This document shows, piece by piece, positions 33,416 through 44,068 of a stretch of DNA of 64,000 nt. This DNA is from Treponema sp. (GTDB lineage Bacteria; Spirochaetota; Spirochaetia; Treponematales; Treponemataceae): assembly GCA_024693715.1 (NCBI GenBank), contig JAILKS010000066.1, positions 35,628 to 99,627 of the forward strand, given 5' to 3'. The translations under genes were made by a program, and so were the position numbers. Positions within the stretch are counted from its first letter, which is position 1. Every line of letters starts with the position of its first letter. The notes under the pieces are model-generated. The model saw only the letters and a program-made list of their open reading frames with translations. It made no database searches and was not told the origin of the DNA.

Positions 33416-34900
33416 GTGAATGTTTTAACAAAATTAAAAGAAACTGCAGTTTCTGTCATACCTGTCATTCTCATCATTCTTGTTTTAGGCTTTACAGTAG
33501 TTCCTGTAGATAAAATAATACTCGCACGCTTTGTTATTGGCGGACTTTTTCTTACTTTAGGTTTAACTGTTTTTCTTATAGGAGTAGATCTCGGTATTCA
33601 ACCGATGGGAGAACGTTGTGGTGCAGAGCTTACAAAAAAAAGAAGTCTATTGCTTCTGCTTATCTGTGCTTTTTTTATAGGATTTATAGTTACTGCAGCA
33701 GAACCTGATATTCAGGTTTTTGCCTCACAGGTAAAATCTGTTTTTAGTTTTATAAACAAGCTTTCCTTTACGTTTGTGATTGCGGCAGGAGTTGGTATTT
33801 TTATTCTGCTCGGTCTTTTAAGAAGTGTTTTGAATCTTTCGTTCAAAATCACTTTGTTTATTTTATATTTGATTTTATTTGCAGTAATGCTTTTTATTCC
33901 TTCTGGCTTTGCAGGCATCGCCTTTGATTCCGGGGGCGCTACTACTGGTCCTATGACAGTCCCTTTTATTATGGCACTTGGAGTCGGTGTTTCTTCTGTC
34001 CGCTCAGATGATAAGAACAGTTTTGGATTAACAGGCGTTTCATCAATAGGTCCTGTAATGGCAATCCTTCTTTTTGCACTTTTTTATAAAGCTTCCATCA
34101 ATTCATCTGTTTCTGAAGTAATTTCTTCTGCAGCTTCTGCTTCTTCATCAGGTGTTTTTTCATCATTTGCCTTAATTTTTCCTGTTGTTTTAAAAGAATC
34201 ACTCGTTTCAATTTTACCTCTTCTTGTTCTTTTCATTATTTTTCAGGTGACACTTTTAAAGCTTTCAAAAATGCAGGTAATAAGAATTATCATTGGTTTT
34301 TTATACAGCTTTATAGGATTATCACTTTTTCTTACCGGTGCAGGAGGCGGTTTTTCTCAGGCAGGCCTTGAAATTGGAATAGCCCTTGCACAAAAAGCGG
34401 CAGCTTTCGGCGGTGGGTGGACGGTGCTTTTAATTTCGACAGGCTTTGTTCTTGGAGCAATTATTGTATGTGCGGAACCGGCAGTATGGGTTTTAAGCGA
34501 ACAGGTCGAGCATGTTTCAGGCGGTACAATAAAAAGAAAAATTCTTCTTGTGTTTTTATCACTGGGAACAGCGGCCGCGGTTGCGCTTTCAATCATAAGG
34601 ATATTAAACGGATTAAGCTTAAAGACAATTCTTATTTCAGGTTATACAGTTTCTTTTCTCCTGATGATTTTTTGTCCATCGCTTTTTTCAGAAATTGCCT
34701 TTGATTCCGGTGGCGTTGCTTCAGGTCCTTTAACTTCAACCTTTGTTTTATCTTTTACAATTGGTGTTTCAGGTGTGTTTAAGTCATCGGATTCTTTCGG
34801 AGTAATTGCACTAGTAGCTATGATGCCGTTAATTGCAGTTCAGATTATGGGAATTATATTCAGAATAAAAAGCAGACGTTCTGTAAAGGAGGTCAAATGA
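33416..34900 (+). CDS. DUF1538 membrane protein with internal duplication
   Basis: This 494-residue protein has about 12-14 hydrophobic helices. It consists of two homologous halves. Each half has a motif of an A-E-P then, later, a glycine-rich FDSGG: the first reads AFDSGGATTGPMTVPFIMAL, the second AFDSGGVASGPLTSTFVLSF. This matches the DUF1538 (PF07556) family of putative transporters of unknown substrate. The start is a GTG. It overlaps the tandem P-II gene by four bases (ATGA), which suggests that the P-II-like protein controls the transporter as GlnK controls AmtB. Confidence 0.85.
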   Translation: MNVLTKLKETAVSVIPVILIILVLGFTVVPVDKIILARFVIGGLFLTLGLTVFLIGVDLGIQPMGERCGAELTKKRSLLLLLICAFFIGFIVTAAEPDIQVFASQVKSVFSFINKLSFTFVIAAGVGIFILLGLLRSVLNLSFKITLFILYLILFAVMLFIPSGFAGIAFDSGGATTGPMTVPFIMALGVGVSSVRSDDKNSFGLTGVSSIGPVMAILLFALFYKASINSSVSEVISSAASASSSGVFSSFALIFPVVLKESLVSILPLLVLFIIFQVTLLKLSKMQVIRIIIGFLYSFIGLSLFLTGAGGGFSQAGLEIGIALAQKAAAFGGGWTVLLISTGFVLGAIIVCAEPAVWVLSEQVEHVSGGTIKRKILLVFLSLGTAAAVALSIIRILNGLSLKTILISGYTVSFLLMIFCPSLFSEIAFDSGGVASGPLTSTFVLSFTIGVSGVFKSSDSFGVIALVAMMPLIAVQIMGIIFRIKSRRSVKEVK

Positions 34901-35550
34901 TTTTAGTAATGACAATTGTTCCTCATTCCTTTGGTGAAATGATTACATCGGCAGCGATAGAAAAAGGAGCATCAGGCGGAACAATTTTAACCGGCAGGGG
35001 AACAGCGGCAAACAGTTTTATTCAGATGCTGGGATTAGGAGATTCTTCAAAGGATATTACATACAGTATCGTCGAAGAAAAGATTTTAAAGGATGTAAAG
35101 CAAAACATAATAAAAACCTGTGAAAATAAAAAAGCGCATTTTGGTGTAATGTTCTGCATAAAAATGGAAACGCTTATTAAAAGTGGAAATCCGGGTGAAG
35201 AATTAAAACAAAAGGATGGAGATAACAAGATGGAAAATTTATATCAGATAATAAATGTGATTGTGAACAAGGGATATGCAGATGATGCAATGGCAGCAGC
35301 GAGAAAAGCGGGTGCCGGTGGTGGTACAATTATTCAGGCACATGGAACTGCAAAAGAAGGTGATGCTAAATTTTTTGGGACGGAAATTGTACCTGAAAAG
35401 GATTATCTTATGATTCTTATTCCTTCAGAAAAAAAGAATCAGATTCTTGATGCGATTAAGAATCTTGAATGCTTGAAAAAAGCCGGAAGCGGTATAATTT
35501 TTTGTAATGAGGCTCAGGATTTTACTTTACTTGGAAAACAAAGCGAGTAG
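34897..35550 (+). CDS. Tandem-duplicated P-II-like regulatory protein
   Basis: This 217-residue cytoplasmic protein contains two P-II-like ferredoxin-fold domains (about 1-97 and 111-217) joined by a charged linker. Both keep the motif around the first loop: GASGGTILTGRGTAANSF in the first and GAGGGTIIQAHGTAKEGD in the second. P-II proteins are normally single-domain trimers that sense ATP/ADP and 2-oxoglutarate. No T-loop tyrosine site for uridylylation is apparent. The overlap with the DUF1538 gene makes a regulatory partnership the natural reading (inference). Confidence 0.82.
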   Translation: MILVMTIVPHSFGEMITSAAIEKGASGGTILTGRGTAANSFIQMLGLGDSSKDITYSIVEEKILKDVKQNIIKTCENKKAHFGVMFCIKMETLIKSGNPGEELKQKDGDNKMENLYQIINVIVNKGYADDAMAAARKAGAGGGTIIQAHGTAKEGDAKFFGTEIVPEKDYLMILIPSEKKNQILDAIKNLECLKKAGSGIIFCNEAQDFTLLGKQSE

Positions 35551-35560
35551 AACCATCCTG

Positions 35561-37810
35561 TCATTCAACTGTAAATGAAAATTGTATATCTTCTATATCG
35601 TTCGTTAAAAGACATGTATGCTTTCCCAGTTCTACAGGAAGTGAAAATTTAAAAGGACGTTCAATTTTCTTAAAGAATTTTCCATCATAAAAAATCTGCA
35701 TTGTATTGCTGTATCCGCCTATTGCTTCAACCTGAATAGCCTGTTTTTCTTCATTAAGATAACTGTAATAATATACAGTGTTGTTTTTTGGCGTAATCAG
35801 CAGGAAGTTTGAAGATTCGTAATCAATGTCTATATTTTTATTGTATATTCTTGTCCATCGCTGATATTCTGCAGGATAAATTGTCTGAACCTGATTATTT
35901 ATGTTTTTATGCCATGTACATTCATCGAGAGTTGTTCCGTTTTTTACATATTCGTATACAGATGTTGGACATATGTCATTGCATTTTTTTCCTGTAAGCG
36001 AGCAGATTTTTTCAAGATGATAGTTTTCCGGTTCTTCGAAGGATGAATAATCATTATTTTTATGGAGCCTGTTTGTCATTAAATCAAGGATGCTTTTTGC
36101 AATCCAGGCTGGCAGAGAACTTCCTGTTTTACCGACAACAGTACTTCCGCTGAAATTTCCCATCCATACTCCAACTGTAAATTCAGGTGTTGCTCCAAGT
36201 GCAACGATATTCTGATATTGATTTGCAGTTCCTGTTTTGAATATCGAAGGATAGTTTGTCTGGAAAGTCTGTGAATAACCGAAGCCTAAAGAGCGTGCTC
36301 CTTTATCGCTTAAAAAATTACAAATGATTCTTGCGGTATCTTTTTCATATATCTGTTTGTTGTCAAAGGATAAGCCGTCACGTGGAAAAACTGCAAAGGC
36401 TCTTGTAAGTTCATAAAGTGAAACTTCTCCTGCTCCAAGTGCCAGTCCTAGTCCTGCCGATAATCCATTTTTGTGAAGGCTGTCAAAACCAAGTTCATAA
36501 AGCTTTTCAAGATATTTTTCAGTTCCTATGGAATCAAGAATCGTGACAGCCGGAATATTCAGACTTGAGGCAAGGCAGACTCTTAATCTTTTCGGACCAT
36601 TGAATCTGTTGTTAAAATTCATCGGTATATAAAGGTTGTCATCACCGAATTCTTTTGGAATATCTGCAATTATATCACTTGGAATATAAAGAGGATTCCC
36701 GTCATCATTTTTTTCTTCGAGTGCCATTGCATAAAGAAAAGGCTTCATTGAGCTGCCCATCTGGTTGTTTACAAGCACTCCGTCGATTTGACCTGAATAT
36801 CTGTCATCAAAAAAATCACCGTTACCAATCCATGCAAGCACCGAACCGTCAGAGTTGTCTATAACAAGAACTGCTCCGTTATGAATGCGTGAATCATCAG
36901 CTTCGTTCATTGCCTGCATAAGATAATTTCTTGCGCTATTCTGAATATCAATATCAAGGGATAGATGCACTTGAAGTGGAAGCGGCTGATTGTTTTTTTT
37001 GTATTCTGAAATTACGTGAACGATATAATGAGGCGCATAAAATGGAAATTGATTCGGTTCTGCGTTTTCTGCGGTATTCATGAATTTCTGTGGATCAGCT
37101 TTTTTAGTAACCTTCTCATAACATAAATCATACGCGCGTTCTGCACAGTTCGAAGGATTTACAACCGGATTATAGGCAGTAGGTCTTCTTGGAATTACTG
37201 AAAGACAGCATATTTCTTCAAGCGACAATTGATTGAGCTCTTTACCGAAAAATGAATGTGCAGCCGAAGTAATGCCTTCCGTATTCATTCCAAAAGGAAC
37301 GTTGTTTATGTAATATTCAAGGATTTTATTTTTTGAAAGACGTGCCTCGAGTTTATATGCATTGATTGCATCACTAATTTTTCGCTTGAAGCTTTTTTCA
37401 GAGGAAGGATTAATTATTTTTACAAGCTGCATCGTAATTGTCGAAGCGCCACGAACTGTTCTTTTTGAAGCAGCATTCTGAAAAAAAGCCGATGCAACGG
37501 CAATATAATCAACCCCGCCATGAAGATAGAATCTTTGATCTTCGGCTTTAAGGAGAATTTTTCTTATTTTTTTTGGAATCTTTTTTAACGGAGTAAATTC
37601 ACGACGTAATCCGTCATCGAGCGATGAAACCTGAATTAAATTTCCGTTTCTGTCCAGAAATTGTGTGCTGTATGGACGTTTTAGAAATTCATCAAATTGC
37701 GGATACGGCATGAAGCGGAATACAAGGTGTATCGTTAAAAATACACCTTGTATTCCGATTATGAATTTAAACCATACAGATTTTAATATTTTCTGATAGT
37801 TTAATATCAT
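35561..37810 (-). CDS. pbpC: Penicillin-binding protein 1C
   Basis: This 749-residue bifunctional peptidoglycan synthase has one N-terminal membrane helix. It has a GT51 glycosyltransferase domain (catalytic Glu90 in KAEDQRFYLHGGVD, then GASTITMQLVKI), a transpeptidase domain (Ser353 of the S-x-x-K motif in MGSSMKPF, then KTGTANQY) and the C-terminal BiPBP domain typical of PbpC. It starts four bases after the alpha-2-macroglobulin stop; that gene pair is conserved in many bacteria and is thought to repair wall damage once A2M has trapped a protease. Confidence 0.95.
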   Translation of the reverse strand: MILNYQKILKSVWFKFIIGIQGVFLTIHLVFRFMPYPQFDEFLKRPYSTQFLDRNGNLIQVSSLDDGLRREFTPLKKIPKKIRKILLKAEDQRFYLHGGVDYIAVASAFFQNAASKRTVRGASTITMQLVKIINPSSEKSFKRKISDAINAYKLEARLSKNKILEYYINNVPFGMNTEGITSAAHSFFGKELNQLSLEEICCLSVIPRRPTAYNPVVNPSNCAERAYDLCYEKVTKKADPQKFMNTAENAEPNQFPFYAPHYIVHVISEYKKNNQPLPLQVHLSLDIDIQNSARNYLMQAMNEADDSRIHNGAVLVIDNSDGSVLAWIGNGDFFDDRYSGQIDGVLVNNQMGSSMKPFLYAMALEEKNDDGNPLYIPSDIIADIPKEFGDDNLYIPMNFNNRFNGPKRLRVCLASSLNIPAVTILDSIGTEKYLEKLYELGFDSLHKNGLSAGLGLALGAGEVSLYELTRAFAVFPRDGLSFDNKQIYEKDTARIICNFLSDKGARSLGFGYSQTFQTNYPSIFKTGTANQYQNIVALGATPEFTVGVWMGNFSGSTVVGKTGSSLPAWIAKSILDLMTNRLHKNNDYSSFEEPENYHLEKICSLTGKKCNDICPTSVYEYVKNGTTLDECTWHKNINNQVQTIYPAEYQRWTRIYNKNIDIDYESSNFLLITPKNNTVYYYSYLNEEKQAIQVEAIGGYSNTMQIFYDGKFFKKIERPFKFSLPVELGKHTCLLTNDIEDIQFSFTVE

Positions 37811-37814
37811 CTTT

Positions 37815-40800
37815 TTATTTGATTACAAAAAGATATCCGTTGCTTCTACCGAAGATTTCCGGCTGATACATACATTCTGCGGTTACCGATGGAGTAGGGT
37901 AGACACCTCTTCTTGAAGTTCTGAATGTGAAGGTAATATATGAACCACCATGATAGAACCAGTTGAAGAAGAATTGAGCTTCATTATCCTTGTAATCCTT
38001 GTTTGAATAACGTCGCCAGTAATTGTTTTCCTGTTCCCAGTCATCAATTCCTTCTGAACCGCCAGAAGAAAGCTGTGTATCGAGTATTTCTGCACCCGAT
38101 GGAATAGGACATCTTACGGCAAGATATTCAAGATTTCGTTTACTTGAAACATAAATCTGTGCCTTGTAAACCTTTCCGGATTCAAGCGTAATGAGAGAAT
38201 TCTTAGCATCGCTTCCGTCTTTGTTAATTACGTCTCCGGTATTCAAATCTGTAATTGTGTAATCAACATCAATTCCTTCAGAGCGCCATCGCTGCATTTC
38301 ATCTGGAATTGCATATTTCATTTCTACAGTATAGTAAAGTACACCAGTTCCATCTTTTTCGAATTTCATTGGAAGCGGAGAATTCTTTTGTGCAGATTGA
38401 ATTATTTCATCCTCGAACGGAAGCTTCAAAGATTTTGGTTTAGCACCGGCACCCTTGAAACTGTTTGTAAGAACCTGCTTTCCGTTTACAGTTGCTTTTG
38501 CAGTGAAATTAACGGAATCAAGGTTTCTCTTTCTGATATAGATGAATATTGCCTGTAATGCTTTTGATGAAGAAGCAGTATTATACCAGTAACCGTTTCT
38601 CTGAGATGCAAGGAGAGAGTAAAGAAGCTTGTCAACCATTGTATCCTGAGGATTAAGTGAAACAAATAACTGAAGAATCAAGGCATTTTCATCTTCTTTA
38701 TTATCCCACCAGTACCACTGATATCTTCTTGTCAGCTTGTCAGAAATTGTTACAGAGCGTTCTGTCGGAATAAGATATGGTCTTATAGCATCTGCAATTT
38801 TTTGTGCTTTAGCGATAGATTCATTTGAATGCTCTGCACATAATGCGAGTCCAATGTAAGCAGAAGTAGAAAGAGAGAATTCATCACTTACAGAAGCCAT
38901 TGAATCAAGATAAGCATTAAGTCTCTTGTCACCAAGAAGATTCAATACGTAAAGTGCGTAAGCCTTTCTGTTGAAATCCTTTAAGTCAAGCTTTGTGAAG
39001 TTATTTACAAGGTAATCCTTGAGCTTGTCTATATCAATCTTAAGTTCACCCTTTGTATAACCTCTTTGTTTACCGTAAGCGTAGATTTCTGCGATTCTTG
39101 TTGAAACATAATAATCACTCTTTTCACCTGAAGGCCAGTATGGGAAGCCTCCATCTTTTTTCTGAACAGATTTCCATTTTTTGAGGAAGGATTTTACACA
39201 TTCCCTGTAATCAGAAACCTTAGAGTCAAGTCCGAATACATCAATGTATTCACCGAAAATCATAAGAGGAAGAACTCTTGCAGACTGCTGCTCCATACAA
39301 CCGTAAGGATATTCGAACAGATATTTTGCAGTTGGACCGAGCATTCCAAGACGTGTAGCATCAAGAGTTATGTTGAAATCTCCGCGACCATTTTTTGTAA
39401 AGTCAGGAATTAGAACATTTTCTGTTTTTGATGTTTTGTTCTTTTTGTCTGTCTGTCCGCTTAGTGTTACAGTTTCATAGACATATGATTCTTCAATGTT
39501 GATTGGAGAAATCAGCTTTTCATTTATTACGTCAGATTTGATGTTGTAAATAAGTTCAACAGTTCCTTCCTGAGTAGCGGCAACATCAAAGTAAACAACA
39601 GAAGATTCCTGTGATGCAACATAAACAGTATGCTTTGAAGGACCGTCAATGTATCCTTTTCCAGGTACAGTCTTTCGTCCTTCCTGAATATCCTGAGTTG
39701 TATCTTTGTCCGGTGTATGAACTTCTGCCGATACAGTAACGTTTACGCCGTTGTTAGTAAGGTTTGTGATAAGAACACCGCATTCAGCAGTATCGCGAAC
39801 CCTGAGCTTTCTTGGCTGAACCTGCTGAACATTTACAGGATTCTGAACTTTTACTTCATCTTCCTGAAGTGCAAATTTATCATTTGTTACACCGAATGCA
39901 GTAAAGCGGTATGTAGTAAGAGTATCCGGCATTTTGAATGTACAGGTTACAACACCATTTTTATCTGTCATTAAAGAAGGTTCAAAAACAGCTGTCGGTC
40001 TGAAATCCTTTCGTTCATTTTCCTTTTCTTCATCTTCATCAGAGTCACCACCCTGCAGATTCTTTACGCTGTAAGTAACAGGATCCATAAGTAAGTTACG
40101 AGAATCACCACCCTTTACACAAAGAGGGAAGTTATACTTTGAGTAGAAGAAGTTTATCGGATTTGGAACATGATAATTGATTAAATCAAGAACACCACGG
40201 TCTACTGCCATGAATGTAATTTCTGCATCCTTTACAGGTTTTCCACCCTTTGTTGCAGTTAATTTAACCTTTGCAGTTTCACCAGGCTTGTAAGAAGATT
40301 TATCAGGTTCAATCTTGATAGAGAAAGCCCGTACATAAGGATTTACGTGAACAGGTGTAACACCGTAATATCCCTTTGGTTTATCAAGGTCTGTTTCACC
40401 GTATTCATGTGTCGGTGGTCCTTTACGCATTGAGTAAGAAGATACCGAAACATAAACTACAGGAACATAGTTGTTTGCAATAGGAACTTTGATTACATTT
40501 GCCGGTGAATCAAAATGCTGTATTTCTTCTGTAAAAATACCTTCGCGTTCAACTGTGATAAGATAATCACCTTCAGGAAGAGGACTTTCAAGAAGAATTT
40601 CTGCAGTATCACCAGGATTATATTCAGACTGCTCCGGTGTAAGTTTGATAGAAGCACTGTTGTAAGAATCCCACCAGAAAGAACGTCCGCCGGTTACATA
40701 AAATTCATAAGTTGTGATTACATAGTTGTCATTTATATCTGAACCGGTAATTGTAAGAGTGTACCAGCCGCATTCTTTTGGAGTAATATTCAAAATTCCC

Positions 40801-43800
40801 GAATTCTGGAAGGTTATGCTGCCGTTTGCCTCAACGATATCTGTTTTTTCGTAGCGTGTGTAGATTGAATTATCAACACCTTTTTCGTTTACAAGCGACC
40901 ATTCTTCGCGAGATAAAGAATACTTGAGTTCTTTTACGACGTTTTTCAGCTCTTTTGAATTGACAAGTTCACCTTTTGTATCTGTGATGATATAAGGGAA
41001 TTCAAGCTTAGTCTTTTTCTTTGGATATCCGCTTATATTTCTTGGTTTTGCAATTCCGAAATAGAACAAAGAAGGATGAACTGTTACCTGAGTCTGTGCA
41101 AAAAGTCTCTGATTTGAAACATCGGTAATGTATGCTTCTGCCCTGTATGAATATGGCCGTCCGTTTTTGATTTTTTCTGTACGGCAGATTGCAGTTGCTT
41201 TACCGCTTGAATCAAGAGAGCCTTCTTCACTGTTTATGTAATCACGTCCACTGTCATAGTATTCGTTTGGTCCAAAGCGATATTTTTTAGAAACCTTTGT
41301 ATCCGGTCTGAAGGATTGAGCCTGTTTATACCATGAAACCTTATAGGCAGCATTACTTAACGCACCGCCTGCAAGATAGTTTGCAGAAAGCTCTGCTGCA
41401 AGCGGTTCTCCGCCATAGTAATTCTGTGAAGGAATAGTAACTGAGCTTTCAAATTTTGCACGTTCAAAGCTTGCTACCGTGAAGGCTACAGTTGCAGTTT
41501 CGTTGAAGGAGTTTTCATTTCGTTTATATTCAATAATGTATGAGCCGCCTGGAGTATCATCAGGAATTTTGAACGAACCGTAGAAGCCTCCGTTTTCTGA
41601 AAGAGTTCCTGTTATTGGTTTTTCAAGAATAGAATCAGATTTCCACCAGTTTCCTCTTGAAATAATTGTATAACTTCCATGATTTGAAACAAGTGTTCCA
41701 AGAAGCTGGTTTTTATCAATTCCACGGAAGGTTACTATTTCGCCGGGTTTATAAAGTCCGCGGTCAACGAACATGAAGGTCTGCTGTTTTGCTCTTCTTG
41801 CTTCAGTTATTCTTGAAGTAAAAACACCTTCGCGCCATGCACTGTGATTATCAGGAGCAAAAACTACCTTATCTTTCCCATTCTGAACAAAAAGATATAA
41901 TCCTGTTGAATAACCTGGAGATGCAGCTTCTATCTGTTTAAGCTGTTCTTCCGTATAAGTAATTACTGCAAGACCGTTTTTATCGCTCTTTGCACTGGCA
42001 ATGCTTTTATCAAGAGGATCTCCACTGTATGAATTAATGTTTGAAAGAAGATTAACTGTCGCATCAGCAACCGGTTTTCCTGTCTTAAGGCTGCGGATCA
42101 TAACAACAGATTTATTTATACCGACTCTGGCTGTTACACCTAAATCTGTAACCTGAATGGAAAGGTTGTTCCAGTTATCAGTTGTTTTTAATAAACCTTC
42201 CCAGTTATAGTAATTTGTCATTACCTTTGCTTCAAACTGAACGAAACCATAACCGTCCTCGAGGTACGGATCAAGATTTATTTCCTTGAACTGTCTGCGG
42301 TTTCTTTCTCCCGGTTCAAGAACAGTTGCTTCGCTGGTTGAGGTTTCAAGTCTTGTTTTTGAAGGTCTGTATAAAGGATTATCAATTTTATATGTTTCAT
42401 AGTATGAGCCTGGAAGAATATTCTGATATTCAAAAAGGATTTTGTGAGGGAACTGTGCTTCAAGCATTTTTGTTCCATAATCAATATATTTAACATATGA
42501 AAGAGGAGCTCTTGTTCTGAAAGAATATTCTTTTTGACTCATGTTACAAGGCTGACCATATACGTCTTTAATTCCGTCACCGAATTTAATTGAATAAACT
42601 GTATCCAGCTGCAGCGGAAGATTGCATACAAGAATGTCTGTTCCTTCAATGATGATGTTTTCTTCTTTGAGCTCATAATCAAAGTTGAACGAAATGTTCT
42701 TTATAAGAGATGCTTTGTCAGGAATCTGTGTAAATTCGACTCTAAGAGGATCCTTTGTTTTTCCATACGAATAAGATGTCATGTTTGCAACACGTTCAAG
42801 TTTGAAAGGTTTTAGTGTACTGTATGAGAAAGATCCACCTTTACCGTCTCTTATAGAAGTAAAAACCGTAGTGTTATGAGGCACATCATCATTAATAGTT
42901 ACAATATAAGTGTTTGTAATCTTTTTTGATTCATCAGAGCGTGGAGTATAATACCAGTAGAAGGCTTTGTCCGTATAATCAGGTTCTGCTTTGAAGGAAA
43001 CCTCCTGTGAACCAACTTTAACCAAAAGCTTCTTGTTTAAAGTTTCAATTGTTACAGGATAATTAAGTCTTATTAAGAAGCGGTTTTCATATGGAGGAAG
43101 TGTTCCTGAGCTGTAATTGCTTTGTGTAGTATTATCCTTTACATAACCGCCCCATAAATTCTGAATTTTCAGAGGTTCTGCCTGAGTTTTAAATTCAAGC
43201 TGACCTGTGATTTTCTGTCCTGAAGAAGATTTTGTTTCAGGATTGATTTTGATTGTATATACGATAGATGGATCCGCAGCTTCAGAGGCTTCAAAACTTA
43301 AATGCTGTGTTCCATACCATCTGAAAACACCCTTCAGTGGTGGTGTAACTGTCATGATATCTGAGGTTTCTGAAGGTGCTTCGAGAGCAGTAAGAGGTTT
43401 TGCAGGCTTGTTAAATAAAACATAGAATGATGGAGCATCATTTGAAGCAACAATACTCTGCTGTGGACCCCATGTATCTATTTTAAATTCAGTTTTATCC
43501 TTAGGATCGGAAGGAATAAAGACATCTCTTGCCTTTGGAGGATCTTTGTATTCAGGATTATACTGAATTGAATAATCTGAAAGGGGCCTTATGCCTGGAA
43601 TTACCGATTCAGTCTGCTTTGGAACTTCATTCTTTTTCTTACTCTTCTTTGAAGATTTTTCTGCTTCTGTTTCTTCGATCGGTTCATCAGGTTTTTCTGA
43701 AGAATAGTCAAGTGTAAAGAAATCTGTTAATGAATTAAAATTAACAACACCGGTTGAATCCATTGTGTAATTCATCGATGTTTCTGAAAAAGAAGCATTT

Positions 43801-43937
43801 GTTCTTTTGACTGCATTTTGTGATTTATTTGAATCAGAAAAGAATGCACTTTTCGGAGCTTTTGCAAATTTATTGCATCCTCCGGAAACAAGACATGCTG
43901 CGGCAAGCAGCGGAAGAATAAGTTTTTTAAAATTCAT
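37815..43937 (-). CDS. Bacterial alpha-2-macroglobulin lipoprotein
   Basis: This 2040-residue protein begins with a lipoprotein signal (lipobox VSGGC). It follows the order of bacterial A2M: a string of MG domains, the bait region, an A2M domain around LMTDKNGVVTCTFKMPDTLT, and a thioester domain with Cys1547 in YPYGCMEQQSARVLP. The Cys-x-Glu-Gln thioester is intact, so the protein can couple covalently to attacking proteases. Bacterial A2Ms are usually 1500-1900 residues; this one is longer, with a low-complexity basic segment near residues 90-110. It sits in the periplasm and shares an operon with pbpC. Confidence 0.95.
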   Translation of the reverse strand: MNFKKLILPLLAAACLVSGGCNKFAKAPKSAFFSDSNKSQNAVKRTNASFSETSMNYTMDSTGVVNFNSLTDFFTLDYSSEKPDEPIEETEAEKSSKKSKKKNEVPKQTESVIPGIRPLSDYSIQYNPEYKDPPKARDVFIPSDPKDKTEFKIDTWGPQQSIVASNDAPSFYVLFNKPAKPLTALEAPSETSDIMTVTPPLKGVFRWYGTQHLSFEASEAADPSIVYTIKINPETKSSSGQKITGQLEFKTQAEPLKIQNLWGGYVKDNTTQSNYSSGTLPPYENRFLIRLNYPVTIETLNKKLLVKVGSQEVSFKAEPDYTDKAFYWYYTPRSDESKKITNTYIVTINDDVPHNTTVFTSIRDGKGGSFSYSTLKPFKLERVANMTSYSYGKTKDPLRVEFTQIPDKASLIKNISFNFDYELKEENIIIEGTDILVCNLPLQLDTVYSIKFGDGIKDVYGQPCNMSQKEYSFRTRAPLSYVKYIDYGTKMLEAQFPHKILFEYQNILPGSYYETYKIDNPLYRPSKTRLETSTSEATVLEPGERNRRQFKEINLDPYLEDGYGFVQFEAKVMTNYYNWEGLLKTTDNWNNLSIQVTDLGVTARVGINKSVVMIRSLKTGKPVADATVNLLSNINSYSGDPLDKSIASAKSDKNGLAVITYTEEQLKQIEAASPGYSTGLYLFVQNGKDKVVFAPDNHSAWREGVFTSRITEARRAKQQTFMFVDRGLYKPGEIVTFRGIDKNQLLGTLVSNHGSYTIISRGNWWKSDSILEKPITGTLSENGGFYGSFKIPDDTPGGSYIIEYKRNENSFNETATVAFTVASFERAKFESSVTIPSQNYYGGEPLAAELSANYLAGGALSNAAYKVSWYKQAQSFRPDTKVSKKYRFGPNEYYDSGRDYINSEEGSLDSSGKATAICRTEKIKNGRPYSYRAEAYITDVSNQRLFAQTQVTVHPSLFYFGIAKPRNISGYPKKKTKLEFPYIITDTKGELVNSKELKNVVKELKYSLSREEWSLVNEKGVDNSIYTRYEKTDIVEANGSITFQNSGILNITPKECGWYTLTITGSDINDNYVITTYEFYVTGGRSFWWDSYNSASIKLTPEQSEYNPGDTAEILLESPLPEGDYLITVEREGIFTEEIQHFDSPANVIKVPIANNYVPVVYVSVSSYSMRKGPPTHEYGETDLDKPKGYYGVTPVHVNPYVRAFSIKIEPDKSSYKPGETAKVKLTATKGGKPVKDAEITFMAVDRGVLDLINYHVPNPINFFYSKYNFPLCVKGGDSRNLLMDPVTYSVKNLQGGDSDEDEEKENERKDFRPTAVFEPSLMTDKNGVVTCTFKMPDTLTTYRFTAFGVTNDKFALQEDEVKVQNPVNVQQVQPRKLRVRDTAECGVLITNLTNNGVNVTVSAEVHTPDKDTTQDIQEGRKTVPGKGYIDGPSKHTVYVASQESSVVYFDVAATQEGTVELIYNIKSDVINEKLISPINIEESYVYETVTLSGQTDKKNKTSKTENVLIPDFTKNGRGDFNITLDATRLGMLGPTAKYLFEYPYGCMEQQSARVLPLMIFGEYIDVFGLDSKVSDYRECVKSFLKKWKSVQKKDGGFPYWPSGEKSDYYVSTRIAEIYAYGKQRGYTKGELKIDIDKLKDYLVNNFTKLDLKDFNRKAYALYVLNLLGDKRLNAYLDSMASVSDEFSLSTSAYIGLALCAEHSNESIAKAQKIADAIRPYLIPTERSVTISDKLTRRYQWYWWDNKEDENALILQLFVSLNPQDTMVDKLLYSLLASQRNGYWYNTASSSKALQAIFIYIRKRNLDSVNFTAKATVNGKQVLTNSFKGAGAKPKSLKLPFEDEIIQSAQKNSPLPMKFEKDGTGVLYYTVEMKYAIPDEMQRWRSEGIDVDYTITDLNTGDVINKDGSDAKNSLITLESGKVYKAQIYVSSKRNLEYLAVRCPIPSGAEILDTQLSSGGSEGIDDWEQENNYWRRYSNKDYKDNEAQFFFNWFYHGGSYITFTFRTSRRGVYPTPSVTAECMYQPEIFGRSNGYLFVIK

Positions 43938-44031
43938 AGAAACCTCTGTTTTGAGAATATTATAAATTCATAATATTGTATGATTTCTTTAAATTCAAGT
44001 TAATGCGGGAGTATATCTCTTTTAAAAAAAT

Positions 44032-44061
44032 TTAGACAAATATATTTTCATGACATATAAT
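44032..44061 (+). promoter_or_regulatory. Promoter of the EAL gene, placed for a leaderless mRNA
   Basis: TTAGAC (44032-44037) and TATAAT (44056-44061) are 18 bases apart. The -10 ends seven bases before the ATG at 44069 (four before a GTG at 44066). No Shine-Dalgarno is seen. Confidence 0.5.
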
Positions 44062-44068
44062 ATTTGTG

